From Cercis canadensis (lineage: Eukaryota > Streptophyta > Magnoliopsida > Fabales > Fabaceae), in contig QAOA01000431.1 of the NCBI GenBank assembly GCA_003255065.1, positions 647,189-711,188 of the forward strand: a stretch of 64,000 nt of DNA, in the 5' to 3' direction. A program made the position numbers and the translations under genes. Under the pieces are notes generated by a model. That model did no database searches. It had not been told where the DNA came from and worked only from the letters and a program-made list of their open reading frames with translations. Below, one piece after another: positions 23,946 through 34,379 of the stretch. Every line of letters starts with the position of its first letter. The stretch's first letter is position 1.

Positions 23946-24821
23946 TCATTTTGTTGTTGTCTACTTTGATGATATCTTGATCTATAGTAAGGACTTGAAT
24001 GAACACTTTAGTCATTTGCATGATGTGTTAAGTGTCTTAATAAAAGAGAAATTGTATGCTAACTTGAAGAAATGTTCATTTTGCACTAGTCAAGTTATGT
24101 TTCTTAGGTATATTGTGAGTGCTAGAGGAATAGAGGATGATGAAGAAAAGTTGAAGGCTATCAAAGAATGGCCAACGCCTAAGAGTGTTAGTGAAATGAG
24201 AAATTTCCACGGGTTGGCTAGTTTCTATAAGAGGTTTGTAAAGGATTTTAGCACCCTAGCCTCACCTTTAATCGGAGTTGTTAAGAAAAATGTAGGTTTT
24301 AAATGGGGAAGAAGCAAGAAAAGGCCTTTAATATCATTAAGGAGAAATTAGTTAGTGCACATTTGCTTGTTTTGCTTGACTTCTCTAAAGCTTTCAAGAT
24401 TGAGTGTGATGCCTCAGGTATTGGCATTTGAGCTATGTTGATGCAAGAAGGGCGACCTCTTGCCTATTTTAGTGAAAAACTTGGAAGAGCCAACTTGAAC
24501 TACCCCACCTACAACAAGGAGATATATGCTTTGGTGAGGGCTTTGGAAACTTGGCAGCACTATCTTCTTCCAAAGGAGTTCGTGATTCATACCGATCAAG
24601 AGTCCTTGAATAATTTGAGAGGGCAGTGCAAGTCGCACAAGCGGCACGCCAAATGGGTTGAGTTTATTGAACATTTTCCTTACATAATAAAGTACAAGCA
24701 AGGTAAGGAAAATGTGGTTGCCGATGCGTTGTCACGAAGGTATACTCTTCTCTCTACTCTTGATATCAAGTTGTTAGGATTTGAGTTTGTTAAGGGATTG
24801 TATCATGATTATGGTACCTAA
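23946..24821 (+). pseudogene. Reverse transcriptase C-terminal half and RNase H
   Basis: Opens with the catalytic VYFDDILIYS box, then LKKCSFC, the SVSEMRNFHGLASFYKRFVKDFS connection, a frameshift near 24330, a TGA near 24430, and RNase H with [31 protein letters not shown] and [11 protein letters not shown]. The frame stops at 24821. No integrase follows. Confidence 0.87.
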
Positions 24822-25895
24822 TCCTTTTAAAGAAAGGGGGTTTCATGAGGATCATGGCACCCAATCAAGAGACCCATTATCCATGTTTGTGGGTTTGATC
24901 ATAAGAGCAAGAGCCAAAAGCATGCAAGGAGCTTTGAACGGCTTTATTGAGAAGATCGAGACTCAAGGAACAAGTGTGGATGAAAACCAAAGGCTTGTGA
25001 GCTTCATTTGGACTAAAAATGAGCTTGCTGAAGACAGGGCAGAATCTTAGGCACCGCAGCCTCCGAAACTCGGCGCCGCAATGCCCCAAATTATTCAAAA
25101 TGGTTTCCAAGCAAAGCTTTAGGCACTGCAGCGCCTTACAGCAGCATCGCAGTGCTAGTAGACAGTAAGCCAGGCGCTGTACTGCCCTATACCAGCACCG
25201 CGACACCCCGTCATTTTTTAACCTAGCGAGTTTTGATCCAAAACGAGCATTTTTGTTAGTGGCTCTGAACTTGGACTGGCTTTTAGCCATTTTGAGCCTA
25301 ATTTAGGAGCAATTTCACTTAGGTTATTAAGGCTTTCCATTTTGGGATATTTACCTATTAGTTTGGGCTTATTTAGGTTTTGTTTAAAGCCTTTGGCCCA
25401 ATTATACTTAGAATTAGGTTTGTTTTCAATTATAAGGAAGCTTACCCTATTGTGGCAGCATAACTTGGAAATATTCAAAATTTGATTGAAGAGAGTTTCC
25501 CTTCATTGTTCTTTGAAAGAACTTTTAGATCTTATCAAGAACCGATGGTTCTTGTGGCAATCAACCTAGAACTTATTGCTCGCCTTCTATCTTTCTTGAG
25601 CGTGGCGTTCATATCCTTCCTTGGATACCTTTGGTTCCCGCTTTGCTAAGCAACGGGTTGAGGTCCTCGTTTTTTCATTTTGAAACTTGATTTAGACGGT
25701 TCATCGGGCATTTGGAAACTTTTCCTTGGGTTACCCCATAGGGATTTGCATCAAGGTTGCTTGATCCAACATAAGGTTTGAGTTATGGTTGTTTGAAGTG
25801 TGTTGGTAAGGGGAAATCCATGATGTTTTGGGTGAATGGGTGCTTTCCAACTCCTTTTTTTTCTCCAAGTTGGAGGGCAAGGGTTTTAGGGAGTT
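24822..25895 (+). other. Distal remnant of gypsy element
   Basis: A short ORF (24781-25050) with MFVGLIIRARAKSMQGALNGFI resembles a basic region found at the ends of some gypsy polyproteins. It is followed by locally GC-richer sequence with repeated GCACCGCAGC-like blocks (25050-25215), and by AT-rich DNA resembling gypsy 3' ends (TTGTGGCAATC..., TTGGGTTACCCCATAGGG). Integrase appears deleted. No clear LTR boundary. Confidence 0.5.
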
Positions 25896-26183
25896 GACTA
25901 TTTAGGATGGTCCTTGATTGCAAGTGTGGGAAGAGAATTGGCTATCACCCAATTGTTCGGTGAACTAGTCTCTTAGGCATTAGGATTGGGGAGATTGGAC
26001 TATTGAGGCGGAAGGGCTGTATGGTAGGGATTCTTCTGAGACTATTTAGGATGGTCCTTGATTGCAAGTGTGGGAAGAGAATTGGCTATCACCCAATTGT
26101 TCGGTGAACTAGTCTCTTAGGCATTAGGATTGGGGAGATTGGACTATTGAGGCGGAAGGGCTGTATGGTAGGGATTCTTCTGA
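25896..26183. repeat. Perfect 144-bp tandem duplication
   Basis: The unit beginning GACTATTTAGGATGG occurs at 25896-26039 and again at 26040-26183. I saw no difference between copies. It is either a recent slippage/unequal-exchange event or an assembly artefact. Confidence 0.92.
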
Positions 26184-26515
26184 GAATTCTCTTAGCTCGA
26201 AAAGTTCTCTAAGTTGTTCTCACCTTCTCAGCTCGGCAATTTTGTCTCTATCTGTGTTTCTTTCTTGCCTCAAAGTTCAGATTTCTTGGAGGAGGAAACT
26301 GAGTGTATCATTCTGCTGATTTGGAATAGCCTCTTGGACGGGTATTTCCTGGGCATTTTTCGGGCAAAGGCTAGGTCAGCGAGGTGGAGGTAGTGGTAGT
26401 GATTTGCGGGCAGTTTTAGGATGACATGCGGGTCTCATGGGTGCATGGGTTCTCTCCTAAATGGGGGATATATCCGTAGGTTGGTTTGTTGTACTCATGG
26501 TGTTCAACACAGAAT
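25896..26515 (-). pseudogene. gag N-terminal relic of Tat-type gypsy fragment
   Basis: From ATG near 26513 on the minus strand, a Pro-rich start is followed by PVQEAIPNQQND, SFLLQEI.TLRQERNTDRDKIAELRR and EESLPYSPSASIVQSPQS, the coiled-coil and Pro/Ser region seen before the capsid in Tat-type gags. Several stop codons. The DNA for the last part is duplicated in tandem (25896-26183). The rest of the element is missing. Confidence 0.6.
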
Positions 26516-26552
26516 CATACAAAGAAATTTGTTTATGGGAAAGCAAATGATT

Positions 26553-26569
26553 TCCCACAGACAGGGCCA
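26553..26569 (-). other. Degenerate primer-binding site of Tat-type fragment
   Basis: The minus strand reads TGGCCCTGTCTGTGGGA, close to the TGGCGCCGTCTGTGGGA site used by Tat-type gypsy elements, with GCG changed to CC. It separates gag (lower coordinates) from a putative LTR (higher coordinates). Confidence 0.6.
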
Positions 26570-27000
26570 AATGACGATGCATGTGTTGAGGTAGGATTGG
26601 TCCTGGAGCTGGAGTGTAAACTTCACAATGAATACAAGTGAACTATAGGTCGGGTGAAATTACCTGGACTCCGAAGGTTAAGTTAGGTTGATCCGAGCTA
26701 AAGGAGTAATAATTGAAGAGAGAGTCAAAAGTCCTTATACCTATTTGAGTGGAGTATTTATAGGGGAAGATGTTGGGGGTATGATGATAATTTAGACATT
26801 TGGGCCTTAATGGGCCATGGCCATTTTGGGCCTTGGTAAGGATATCTACATCTTCTAAGTCATGTGTCACCATATATGTTTAAATTAAACTAAATCCATT
26901 TGTTTTACACATAAAAATCATATATTTTAACTCAATAATCACATTAATTTGACATGATAACCACATAAACATAATTACCACATATGAATAAGTTTTTGGT
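26570..27000 (-). repeat. Putative 5' LTR of Tat-type fragment
   Basis: Lies just outside the primer-binding site. The minus strand has CCCTATAAATACTCC near 26755-26767, a good TATA box. The distal edge is not defined. No partner LTR in the window. Confidence 0.5.
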
Positions 27001-27179
27001 TGATTTGGAACGCTAGGTGTGACTTTATTTAGTCATGAGGAATTGAATCCCTTGGTTGTATGTCAAAAAGCTAATTTTTTGGCTGGAGAATTTTTAAGAA
27101 GTTGTATTTGTGTGTAAACTATGTCAGATAAGAATCATACAAAGAAGTAAAATGGAATGAGTCAAGTCTTTGCCAGGGC

Positions 27180-27680
27180 AAAATGAAGTGAAAATAAATG
27201 TAGATAGGGCTCTTTTGACGTTAGTATAGAGAATGTTGGGATAGGTCATGTTATCATTAGAAATTCTTATGGAAAGGCTATGTGGAAGGATGCAGTGCAG
27301 CTGTACAAGCGTCCTCAGCTTTCATGGTTGAAGTTCTAGCTCTCAAAAAAGGTATCTAAATTTGTTCTAGTTTGGGTAATGCTATGATAGAATCAGACTA
27401 TAAAGAGCTTGTAAAAGCATCTTCCTTTGCTTTCTTTGTGCCTGATTGGAGATCCATGATAGTATTGGTAGATTTCATAAACTTGTTAGCTTCAAAGTCT
27501 CAAGTATATATTGCTTTGATCTCTTGGAATATCAATGGAGCTGCTTGATTGGCTCACAAGGCAGGGAAAAAATAGGATGTGCCCTCTTGATTGGGTCCAT
27601 AGACTTCCATCCTCTCTCCTAAGGATTGTGGTTGTAGATGGTCTCCCAAGCTACCTGGTTGTTAGTTGTTTTGTTGTAAT
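27180..27680 (+). pseudogene. RNase H-like (RVT_3) relic, LINE or domesticated-type
   Basis: In shifting frames: NVDxA..., GIGHVIIRNSYGKAMWK, a SS.AFMVEALALKKG-like stretch, ESDYKELVKAS and AALAHKAG-like residues, the order of the plant RVT_3 RNase H found at LINE C-termini. Many stops. It ends near a run of C then A (27694-27720), compatible with a LINE tail. Strand plus. The start is not defined. Confidence 0.6.
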
Positions 27681-27720
27681 TTATAAACCATGCCCCCCCC
27701 CCCCCTCCCAAAAAAAAAAG

Positions 27721-28202
27721 CAAAAGCACCTTTTGGACAAGAAAGTGCCGTTTAGAATCAAGCTCTTCACCTTTAAAGCCCCATTCAAAATGGCACTTTC
27801 AGTGCAAATCATTTTTGAGTTTTGCACCCAATTATTGTAGCTTTTTGTCAATGAAAACTTAAAAAATAAAATAAAATGCAAATGGCACAAAATATTTGTA
27901 TGCATGTATGGAAATAGTTTTGAAATATCAACATTTGTGACATAATTTTGCAAAACATAAATGCTTAAGTCAAACTCTCCATTCTTGGTATTATTTTGAC
28001 AACAACTATATTTGTGAATTCTTTTTACAAAACTTCAATATTAAGGTCAAAAGCCCTATCTGAAACAGTCTCTCTTCAATTCCATCGTTTCCTTCAAACA
28101 AAAGGAAGACAACTTTACTAGACCACACTCTTACATTGGAAATGCAAAAAAATAAAAATAAAAATAAAGCAGTCTTTATTTTGGAATTAGAGAACTTCCT
28201 TA
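27721..28202. other. Non-coding stretch
   Basis: AT-rich, nothing recognised beyond short A-rich runs near 28145-28170. Confidence 0.6.
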
Positions 28203-28496
28203 TGTTAAGAATAATTTGTTAGTTTAGAATTAGCTAGTGTTAAGCATAAATAGTTAGTTTAGAATCAATTAGTGCATATAGGATTGCCAGTTGTCATGTT
28301 ATGCTAGTTGTGATTAGTTAGCTATAATCTATATATTGTAAACAATCTTCATTATTATGGTAACCAAGCTCATTGACCATTATTCAGAAAACAATTTTCT
28401 CAAAACAATTTTCTCACATTACTCTCTCTCTCTATTTTCTTCGTTCTCTACCTTTATCTTCCTCATCTACACGTTGAACTCTGCATCAAGCTTTCA
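28203..28496 (+). repeat. 5' LTR of copia A
   Basis: 294 bp beginning TGTTAAGAATAATT. Contains an internal partial duplication of its start (second TGTTAAGCATAA about 35 bp in) that the 3' LTR lacks. Ends CTTTCA. Confidence 0.88.
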
Positions 28497-28510
28497 TGGT
28501 ATAGAGGCTT
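28497..28510 (+). other. Primer-binding site, initiator tRNA-Met (copia A)
   Basis: TGGTATAGAGGCTT, close to the usual copia TGGTATCAGAGC, directly after the LTR. Confidence 0.75.
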
Positions 28511-28516
28511 CAATAA

Positions 28517-29636
28517 ATGGAAGAACACACTGCAACCTCTATGTCTCCATTGGAGGAATCTGCAAATCTTGGGAACCCTAATCTCCCAACCTTCTATCAA
28601 ATGCTTACAATCAAGCTTGATCGAAGAAATTTTCTTGTTTGACGCAATCAATTGTTGAATATTGTGATTGCAAATGGATATGAGGATATTCTTAAATGCA
28701 TGCGTTCATGTCCAAAATGCTATGTTCCCTTGACCAATTCTCCATCTACTAAAAATCTAACTCTCAATCCAGATTATGTTCTTTGGCAATGACAAAACAG
28801 ACTTTTGATAAGTTGGATTTATTCTTTTCTCACTGAGCAAGTGATGATATAGATTATATCATACAACACAACATATGAAATTTGGAACTCTCTTCGTGAG
28901 AGTTGTGCCTCTTCTTCTTATGCACGAGTCATGGAGCTTCGTCTTCAACACCTAACAACACGCAAAGGAGGTTTGGGTATGTTAGACTATTTTCTTCGAA
29001 TTCGACATATCTGTGATAATCTGCGTTCTATTGGTGAATTTTTGAGTCAAGATGATCAGATTATGGCTATATTAGCTGGATTAGATTCAGAATATACTGT
29101 TATGGTTGCTTCTATGAGTTTTGATTCTATCAATTGAAGAATTGCAAAGTTATTTGCTCATGTTTGAACGACTATTGGAGAGATAGAAGTCAATAGATGA
29201 GTAGGTTCTAATTCAAGCTAATGCTACTATGTTTAATCACCAGAAAGGAAAAAAGAAGTTCTACTAGAACAATCACAACAACTCTTGTGACAATTCTATG
29301 AATTCTACTCACAATGCTAATTCTCACTTTTCCACTAGTCAAGAAGGCCAATTTGGTAAAGGAAAATCATGTAAAGGCAATGGTTTTGACTCTAAACCAA
29401 AATGTAAAATTTGTCTCAAGTTTGGTCATGTTGCTACTGAATGCTAGCACATGTTTGATAACACTTATCAACCTAAATTTGCTACTACTAATTTTTCTCA
29501 TGCTCTGGATCCTCAAGCTTTAATTACTGCTCCTGGCTTGCTTGGTGAGACATCGTCGTTTCTTGACACAAGAGCCACACACTGTGTCAACTTTGATTTG
29601 AGCAATTTATCTCTGCACAATCCTTTCACCTATGAT
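28517..29636 (+). pseudogene. gag and start of pol of copia A
   Basis: From ATG at 28517 (MEEHTATSMSPLEESANLG), with several stops. Recognisable gag helices at 28931-29137 (LDYFLRIRHICDNLRSIGE, ILAGLDSEY). The zinc knuckle CKICLKFGHVATEC near 29400 is intact in composition. The protease start follows (FLDTRATHCVNFDLSNLSL, where related elements have DSGATHH), so the active-site Ser-Gly is altered. The reading frame is cut at 29636 by the Tat-type insertion and resumes at about 42126. Confidence 0.83.
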
Positions 29637-29709
29637 TGTCACAACATGCCCAGAGGCGGCTGGGTCGCAGATGGTTGACCGAATTTAAGAAAAGAAAAAG
29701 TTGCCAAAC
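29637..29709 (-). repeat. Residual end of 3' LTR of Tat/Ogre-like element
   Basis: TGTCACAACATGCCCAGAGG... aligns with the LTR edge at 38478 (TATCACAACGCGCCCAGAGG) for about 65 bp, then meets GTTGCCAAAC and a second TGTCACAACGC copy, which looks like an LTR-end plus primer-site join. The bulk of the 3' LTR and of pol is deleted here. Confidence 0.7.
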
Positions 29710-29715
29710 TGTCAC

Positions 29716-30215
29716 AACGCACCTGGTACCAGCTCTTCCTCAGAGAAGGAGATCATTCCTACTTTCTGAATCATATTCACCATGTTGCCAAAATTTTCTA
29801 GAGTGATATCTGGACAAATATATGCCTAATTAAGAAATTTTTGTAGAGCTTTTCTGTGAGTTTCAAAACTCACAATGAGGGACAAAAGCGAAATCCAAGC
29901 TGGAGTCTTCTTCATTTGCTCTACAATATTATATTCGCTTTGTATCATTATTCTAAAAAATTCTTCTTCTCCCTTATCCTTTGGCTCACTATTTTCTTTG
30001 CCTACAACTTTCTCTGTCCCACCTATCATCATAGCTTTACTCTTTTCTTTTCTTTGTTTCTCTACCTCCTATGACAAGTAGAATCTTCCACTTCTTGTTC
30101 TACCTCAACTTCCATAGACATTGGTAACACCACTACAGCCTTCTTTGAATGTATTCTTCTCTATCAAGCTTCCTTCTAAGGCTTTTCCTCCAAGCGTCAT
30201 CACCCTTACCCCATA
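29716..30215 (-). pseudogene. Gag-protease linker of Tat/Ogre-like element
   Basis: Minus-strand frame 29826-30032 carries EEEFFRIMIQSEYNIVEQM and TPAWISLLSLI...THRKALQKFL, continuing after a stop with ITLENFGNMVNMI and ISFSEEEL. This is the conserved segment just before the protease in plant Tat/Ogre-type pol proteins. Upstream (to 30215) is a TRSGR motif, also typical of the linker. The protease active site itself is absent: the sequence runs into LTR DNA at about 29716. Confidence 0.78.
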
Positions 30216-30402
30216 ATTCCAGGCAATGTTTTAAAAACCGAACGGGTGAGTGAACCGGTGTGGTAAAAAATGACTGGTCAGACCAGTCAGATAGCCGGTT
30301 GAACCGGTTTAACTGAAGTCTTTTCTAAACTTAAAGATTTACAAAGAAGAAAACATAGATTCAAATGCATAGTCTCAAAATCATCATCTCAAACTTTAAG
30401 AT

Positions 30403-30627
30403 TCAAATACATAGTCTCAAAACCATCAAAACCAAATACATAAGCAAAATGCACAAGTTATCACCCATAATCATAAACCAAATACATAAGTGAATTACAC
30501 AATAAGAATATTTAATAATTTTTTTCTTCCAATCTAAAACTTTAGTACAATGCTCCCGTGTATGATCAACCTTTTTTCTAAGAGATTGTGATGATGTAGC
30601 AGTTGAATTATTTTCAGAAGATGCCAT
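30403..30627 (-). pseudogene. Possible hAT transposase N-terminus
   Basis: Frame starting MASSENNSTATSSQS, with TREHCTKVLDWKKK, resembles the low-complexity start and W.HCT...D element that opens plant hAT BED zinc fingers. The remaining residues do not follow the family and the Cys/His set is incomplete. Weak assignment. Confidence 0.4.
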
Positions 30628-31096
30628 ATTCTCTGAAAATTAAAAAAGAAAGAACAATCAAATCAAATAAGCATGCAACTAGCTCTAATATCGTACATTA
30701 AAGAGTTAATTTAGGCTTTTCTTTGAATCCTAGACCATGTAAGATCTTATACTCAATTGGTGAATACGGGGAACATGCTATCAAAAGATAAAATAAAATA
30801 GAATTAAAAAATACTAACTAAAAGGCATTGATTCTTAAGTTTGATGAGACAATTGCCATACTCTATGGTTCAGTACATCTTTTAAAAAGCTTTTTTTCTG
30901 CATAATACATTTTTCTGATGTTAAACTTACATTGCAAAACCAGCAATTAAAGGCCAACATAGTTTTTGCACAATATTGTGTAAGAGCAAGATTTTCCTAT
31001 TGTATTTCACAAAGCCACATATCAAGCTTTCTTATAAGTTGTTGCAAAGCTTATCTTAAAAAATAAAGTAAACTAAAAGACAACACAAACTAAACT

Positions 31097-31198
31097 TTTA
31101 AGGGAGGATCCTATTTCAGAGGGCTCAGGAGTATATGGGCATGGAAGACTTCTCCAGTACTTTAGAGCCTACAACACTGCGTCCCTAACTGGTTTCAC
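31097..31198 (-). pseudogene. Captured exon 2 of TORTIFOLIA1-like gene
   Basis: After an intron ending TATAG, the frame reads VKPVRDAVL, a TAG stop, then ALKYWRSLPCPYTPEPSE and IGSSLK, matching from memory the end of the HEAT-repeat domain of plant TOR1-like microtubule-associated proteins. The stop stands where family members have Gln (CAG to TAG). It is in the correct order and phase after exon 1 (31281-31477). The downstream exon edge is not clear. Confidence 0.72.
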
Positions 31199-31280
31199 CT
31201 ATAAGCATATAAGGAAGTTATCTAACAATATTCATATGGAACAAGAATTTCATAAATGTGAATATTAGAATGAAAATCAC

Positions 31281-31477
31281 CTTGTCAAATAGACATGCTT
31301 CAAGAGAATGAATACAAGAAGCCCTTAAACCGCCAAAAAAAGGAACCACCACTCAAACCAATTTCTCCTAATGCTACTGAAGCTGCTTTACGTGTCGTCC
31401 AGTCAACATCTTTTAGGGCCTCTTGGATACTAGTAATAGCAGTGAATAAACTATTTTGGGTTGGAGCACCCCCCCAC
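31281..31477 (-). pseudogene. Captured exon 1 of TORTIFOLIA1-like gene
   Basis: A 197-bp stretch flanked by TTATTTCAG at its 5' side and GTGATT at its 3' side, i.e. canonical splice sites. It encodes GGAPTQNSL, AITSIQEALKDVDWTTRKAA and SVALGEIGLSGGSFF, then an extra T in a T run shifts the frame; the following bases in the next frame give GGLRASCIHSLEACLFDK. This matches HEAT-repeat sequence of TOR1/SPIRAL2-like proteins, which regulate cortical microtubules. Retention of an intron between the two exons shows capture of genomic DNA, not of mRNA. Confidence 0.78.
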
Positions 31478-33042
31478 CTGAAATAACACATAAAAAAAGA
31501 AAGCCCATGTATAATGACAAAGCACTTGTGAATTGTTATCATACAATGGATTATAGAAAATCATTAACTTCTTAATGACCCACCAACTGCTACTAGTATT
31601 TCACATAGAAACAACACTGCCCTTTTTGAAAGGAAGATATTAATATTCTTTGTAGGTAAACGAGCAGGTAAGAGAATAGAAACAGAGAAATATATCAGGT
31701 TCAACTGCTTCAAGTTGGCATTTTCAAGTTTTTCCTTTCATTTACCTCCCTCTCCCCTCAAAATTGTCCATTAAGAACCAACATTTGATGCTTAGCTACT
31801 TTGTGGATAAAAATAAAAGAATACATTATCCTTCTTTTTTTTGTTAGGGTTAGGATGGGGGAAGGGAACTACGATGAAAATTCTGCATCTTAAACTATGA
31901 TGAAACTATGATAAAAATGTTACTGGCTATCAATGAAAATAAAGCTCTAAATTGATCAACCTCACAAGAATCATATAGTTATCATATGTTAGAAGAGTAT
32001 AATATTTCACCTCCCAGATCACGTGCTAATAGTTGACGCAGAAAAGACATACTTGGAATAGTTCTTATCCAAATAACATTTTCCAAATAAAGCCTAAATT
32101 AACTCTTTCTACTCCAATTATTCAAGAAAGAGCAATCTAGATAGTTTGCTATTAGAAACAGAATATTAGTAAGCATTGCCAAATAAAGATATATATTACA
32201 ATCCACAAATAAAATAGTCACAATTTACAAAAGCATTCTGAAAGCCAAGGCAAGGAAAATATTATCGAACTTGCAAGCATGATGCTGAGATGAAAGAGTC
32301 ACTAAAACATTCAAGTTACCAAGACATAAAACTAGGCAATAGGCACCACAATTAAGTCTAGACTTGGATCTTTTTTTGACAAGATGTTTTCATTTAAAGA
32401 ATTCCGCAACAAAGTGAAAAAGAAAAGGAATACCGCAGAAAAGTAAAAAAGAAAAAGAATGCCCCAGTAAAGTAATTTCAACCAATTCTTGTGATTTTCT
32501 ATGGCTTTAATCAATTACTATGGCTTCCTCATAGCAAAGCAAACATACAAAAATATAAAACAAGGAGAAGAAACATATAACAAAAGAGTCAAAGAGAATG
32601 ACAATGAGAAAACAAAGGAGAAACAATGGACTCACCACATCGGTGCTGGAAAGAGGATCATGCCACCAAGGTTGGGTGCAGAGGGAATGAGGGAGAATGA
32701 GTAAGTAAGCTTAGGCTAGGGATTTAATAATGGATTTTGGGAAAATAGAAGCAGAAGGTCGAAGGGAGGGAGGAAGGAGTTCAGCGTGTTAATGAAACAA
32801 GTGCCAAAACGACACCATTTTGGGGAAAATCTAAAGAAAAATGGTTTTGTTGAACCGGCCAATTATTCAAAACTAGTACTGGTTCACCATTTTTTACCAT
32901 TCACATTGGTTCACACTAGTTTTTATCAGTTTAACCGCCCTACCGGTTTTGACCCTTGAACTGAACCGAAATTCAAACTAGGTAGTGGTTTGATTAGTTG
33001 AACCAGTCGATCCAGTTCAATTTTTAAAACCTTGATTCCAGG

Positions 33043-33735
33043 GGACTGCATGGTTACTCATGTACGAAAATGGAGATGGCACTTGAATGACCACCCCGGG
33101 AGATGTTTGCTTACTTGCTAAGTCAGGTAAAACCTTCAACACAAGGGGTTGGAATCCTTGCAATTCCTTCTTAGTCATACCAACTTATTTTCCTTCTTTA
33201 ACGATTTGCTTCTCTTTCGACTGTGGCCCACTCCTCTATTTGTTACCACCTTGGTTTTCTCCTTTCAAAAAGGCTAACTTCCCGTACTTGTTCATGTCAT
33301 CAACCTTTCATAGGCATTAATCAGTTTAGAGAAATCTTTATACACACTTGCTACCATAAGTTCAACATACGGCACAATTGTAGAGTATTTAGAAAGTAAT
33401 GGATCATTTTTAGATTTGCAGTATGAGGCCTTAGATGGGTGGCATTCCCCATATTAGAGCTAACAACATAGCAATAACTTGCCCAGAAGGAAATGATGCA
33501 GAAGAAACAGATGCATTTGTCCCACCAGCAGTCTCATTTAACTTCAGGCTCTCAGTCATTAGCCTCATCATATCATTCATTCTTTGCTTTAGCTCATCAA
33601 ACTCAGCTTCCAAATTCCTACTCACTTCTTGATTTTCTTCTATAACTAGGACGGTCCTTGTTCTCAGCCCAATAGATCGCTTGATTAGGTGCTTGCGATT
33701 GAGCTTAGACTTCCTGGAAAGTGCAATTATGTTTT
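33043..33735 (-). pseudogene. gag relic of Tat/Ogre-like element
   Basis: An N-terminal coiled-coil-like start is seen at 33431-33625 (RNLEAEFDELKQRMNDMMRL). The region 33043-33330 shows scattered gag C-terminal sequence with many stops. The conserved capsid core is mostly gone. The hAT insertion lies at its C-terminal side. Confidence 0.6.
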
Positions 33736-34379
33736 ACCCCTAGAAAAAGAAAGATTAAGAGTAATAAGAAAATAAAGAATAATGCAAAATGACTAAAATT
33801 GATTTTTTTTTTCTCTTGATGGGTTGTTAGCATGGATTTGGACTTTTTGATTGCCACGATTAAAATAATGTGGCTAATCTATTTTACAAGAACATATAGC
33901 TCCCCATAAAAGAGATTATTCTGATTGAATCTCATCAAAGCATATACTCCTCACATGAAATGATTTATTATCCTTTCTTCAAGCATTCACTTAGGGTTCC
34001 CCCGATCAACCAATTTTATAAGAGCATAGAGCTCCTTACAAAATTAATTAACATAAGTGAATCTTGCAAAAGCATATAACTCCTTGTGATAAACACTTTT
34101 ACACAACAAGTGAAAGAAATTTGAAACAAAACTCTTACATTCCATTGGCCTTTGAAAGCTTCTCAATACATAAATTTTCATAGAAGAGATTACATAAAAC
34201 TAGTTCATCCCATAAGTGTCAATCAATATCTCTTTACATTTAGCTATCAACTTTTCAACCTCAAGGATAGGTTTCAAACAAGGATTAAGAGTTCCTTCGG
34301 TAGCCTAGACTTATCAATGCAATGCTTAAGCTAGGAATTGTAGTCCCTTGACAAGCATTTTATGCTTTTGTCCTCAATG
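33736..34379 (-). other. Spacer between extra ORF and gag
   Basis: AT-rich non-coding stretch; no ORF or repeat recognised. A spacer or untranslated segment at this position is usual in Ogre-type elements. Confidence 0.5.

Larger units (their letters stand above)
18476..25895 (+). mobile_element. Degraded plus-strand Ty3/gypsy element (chromovirus-like)
   Basis: A probable 5' LTR (about 18476-19285) ends in the usual gypsy style (GTCTCCGTGGGACGATAC ... GTGCACTTGCG). It is followed by gag, a zinc knuckle, protease, RT and RNase H relics on the plus strand. I see no primer-binding site after 19285 and no integrase after RNase H. The right edge is vague. The RT is split by a solo LTR. Clade assignment rests on the gag/protease type and is uncertain. 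Confidence 0.7.
30224..33034. mobile_element. hAT transposon carrying host exon fragments
   Basis: Exact 8-bp TSD ATTCCAGG at 30216-30223 and 33035-33042. The ends are inverted: CAATGTTTTAAAAACCGAAC at left and, read from the right, CAAGGTTTTAAAAATTGAAC (16 of 20 match). Subterminal GGTTCAACCGG-like repeats at both ends (30265-30310, 32855-33015) are typical of plant hAT families. The 2.8-kb body has no full transposase. It contains two TOR1-like exons with the intron between them and a possible BED zinc-finger start. Inserted in the gag region of the Tat/Ogre-like element. Confidence 0.92.
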
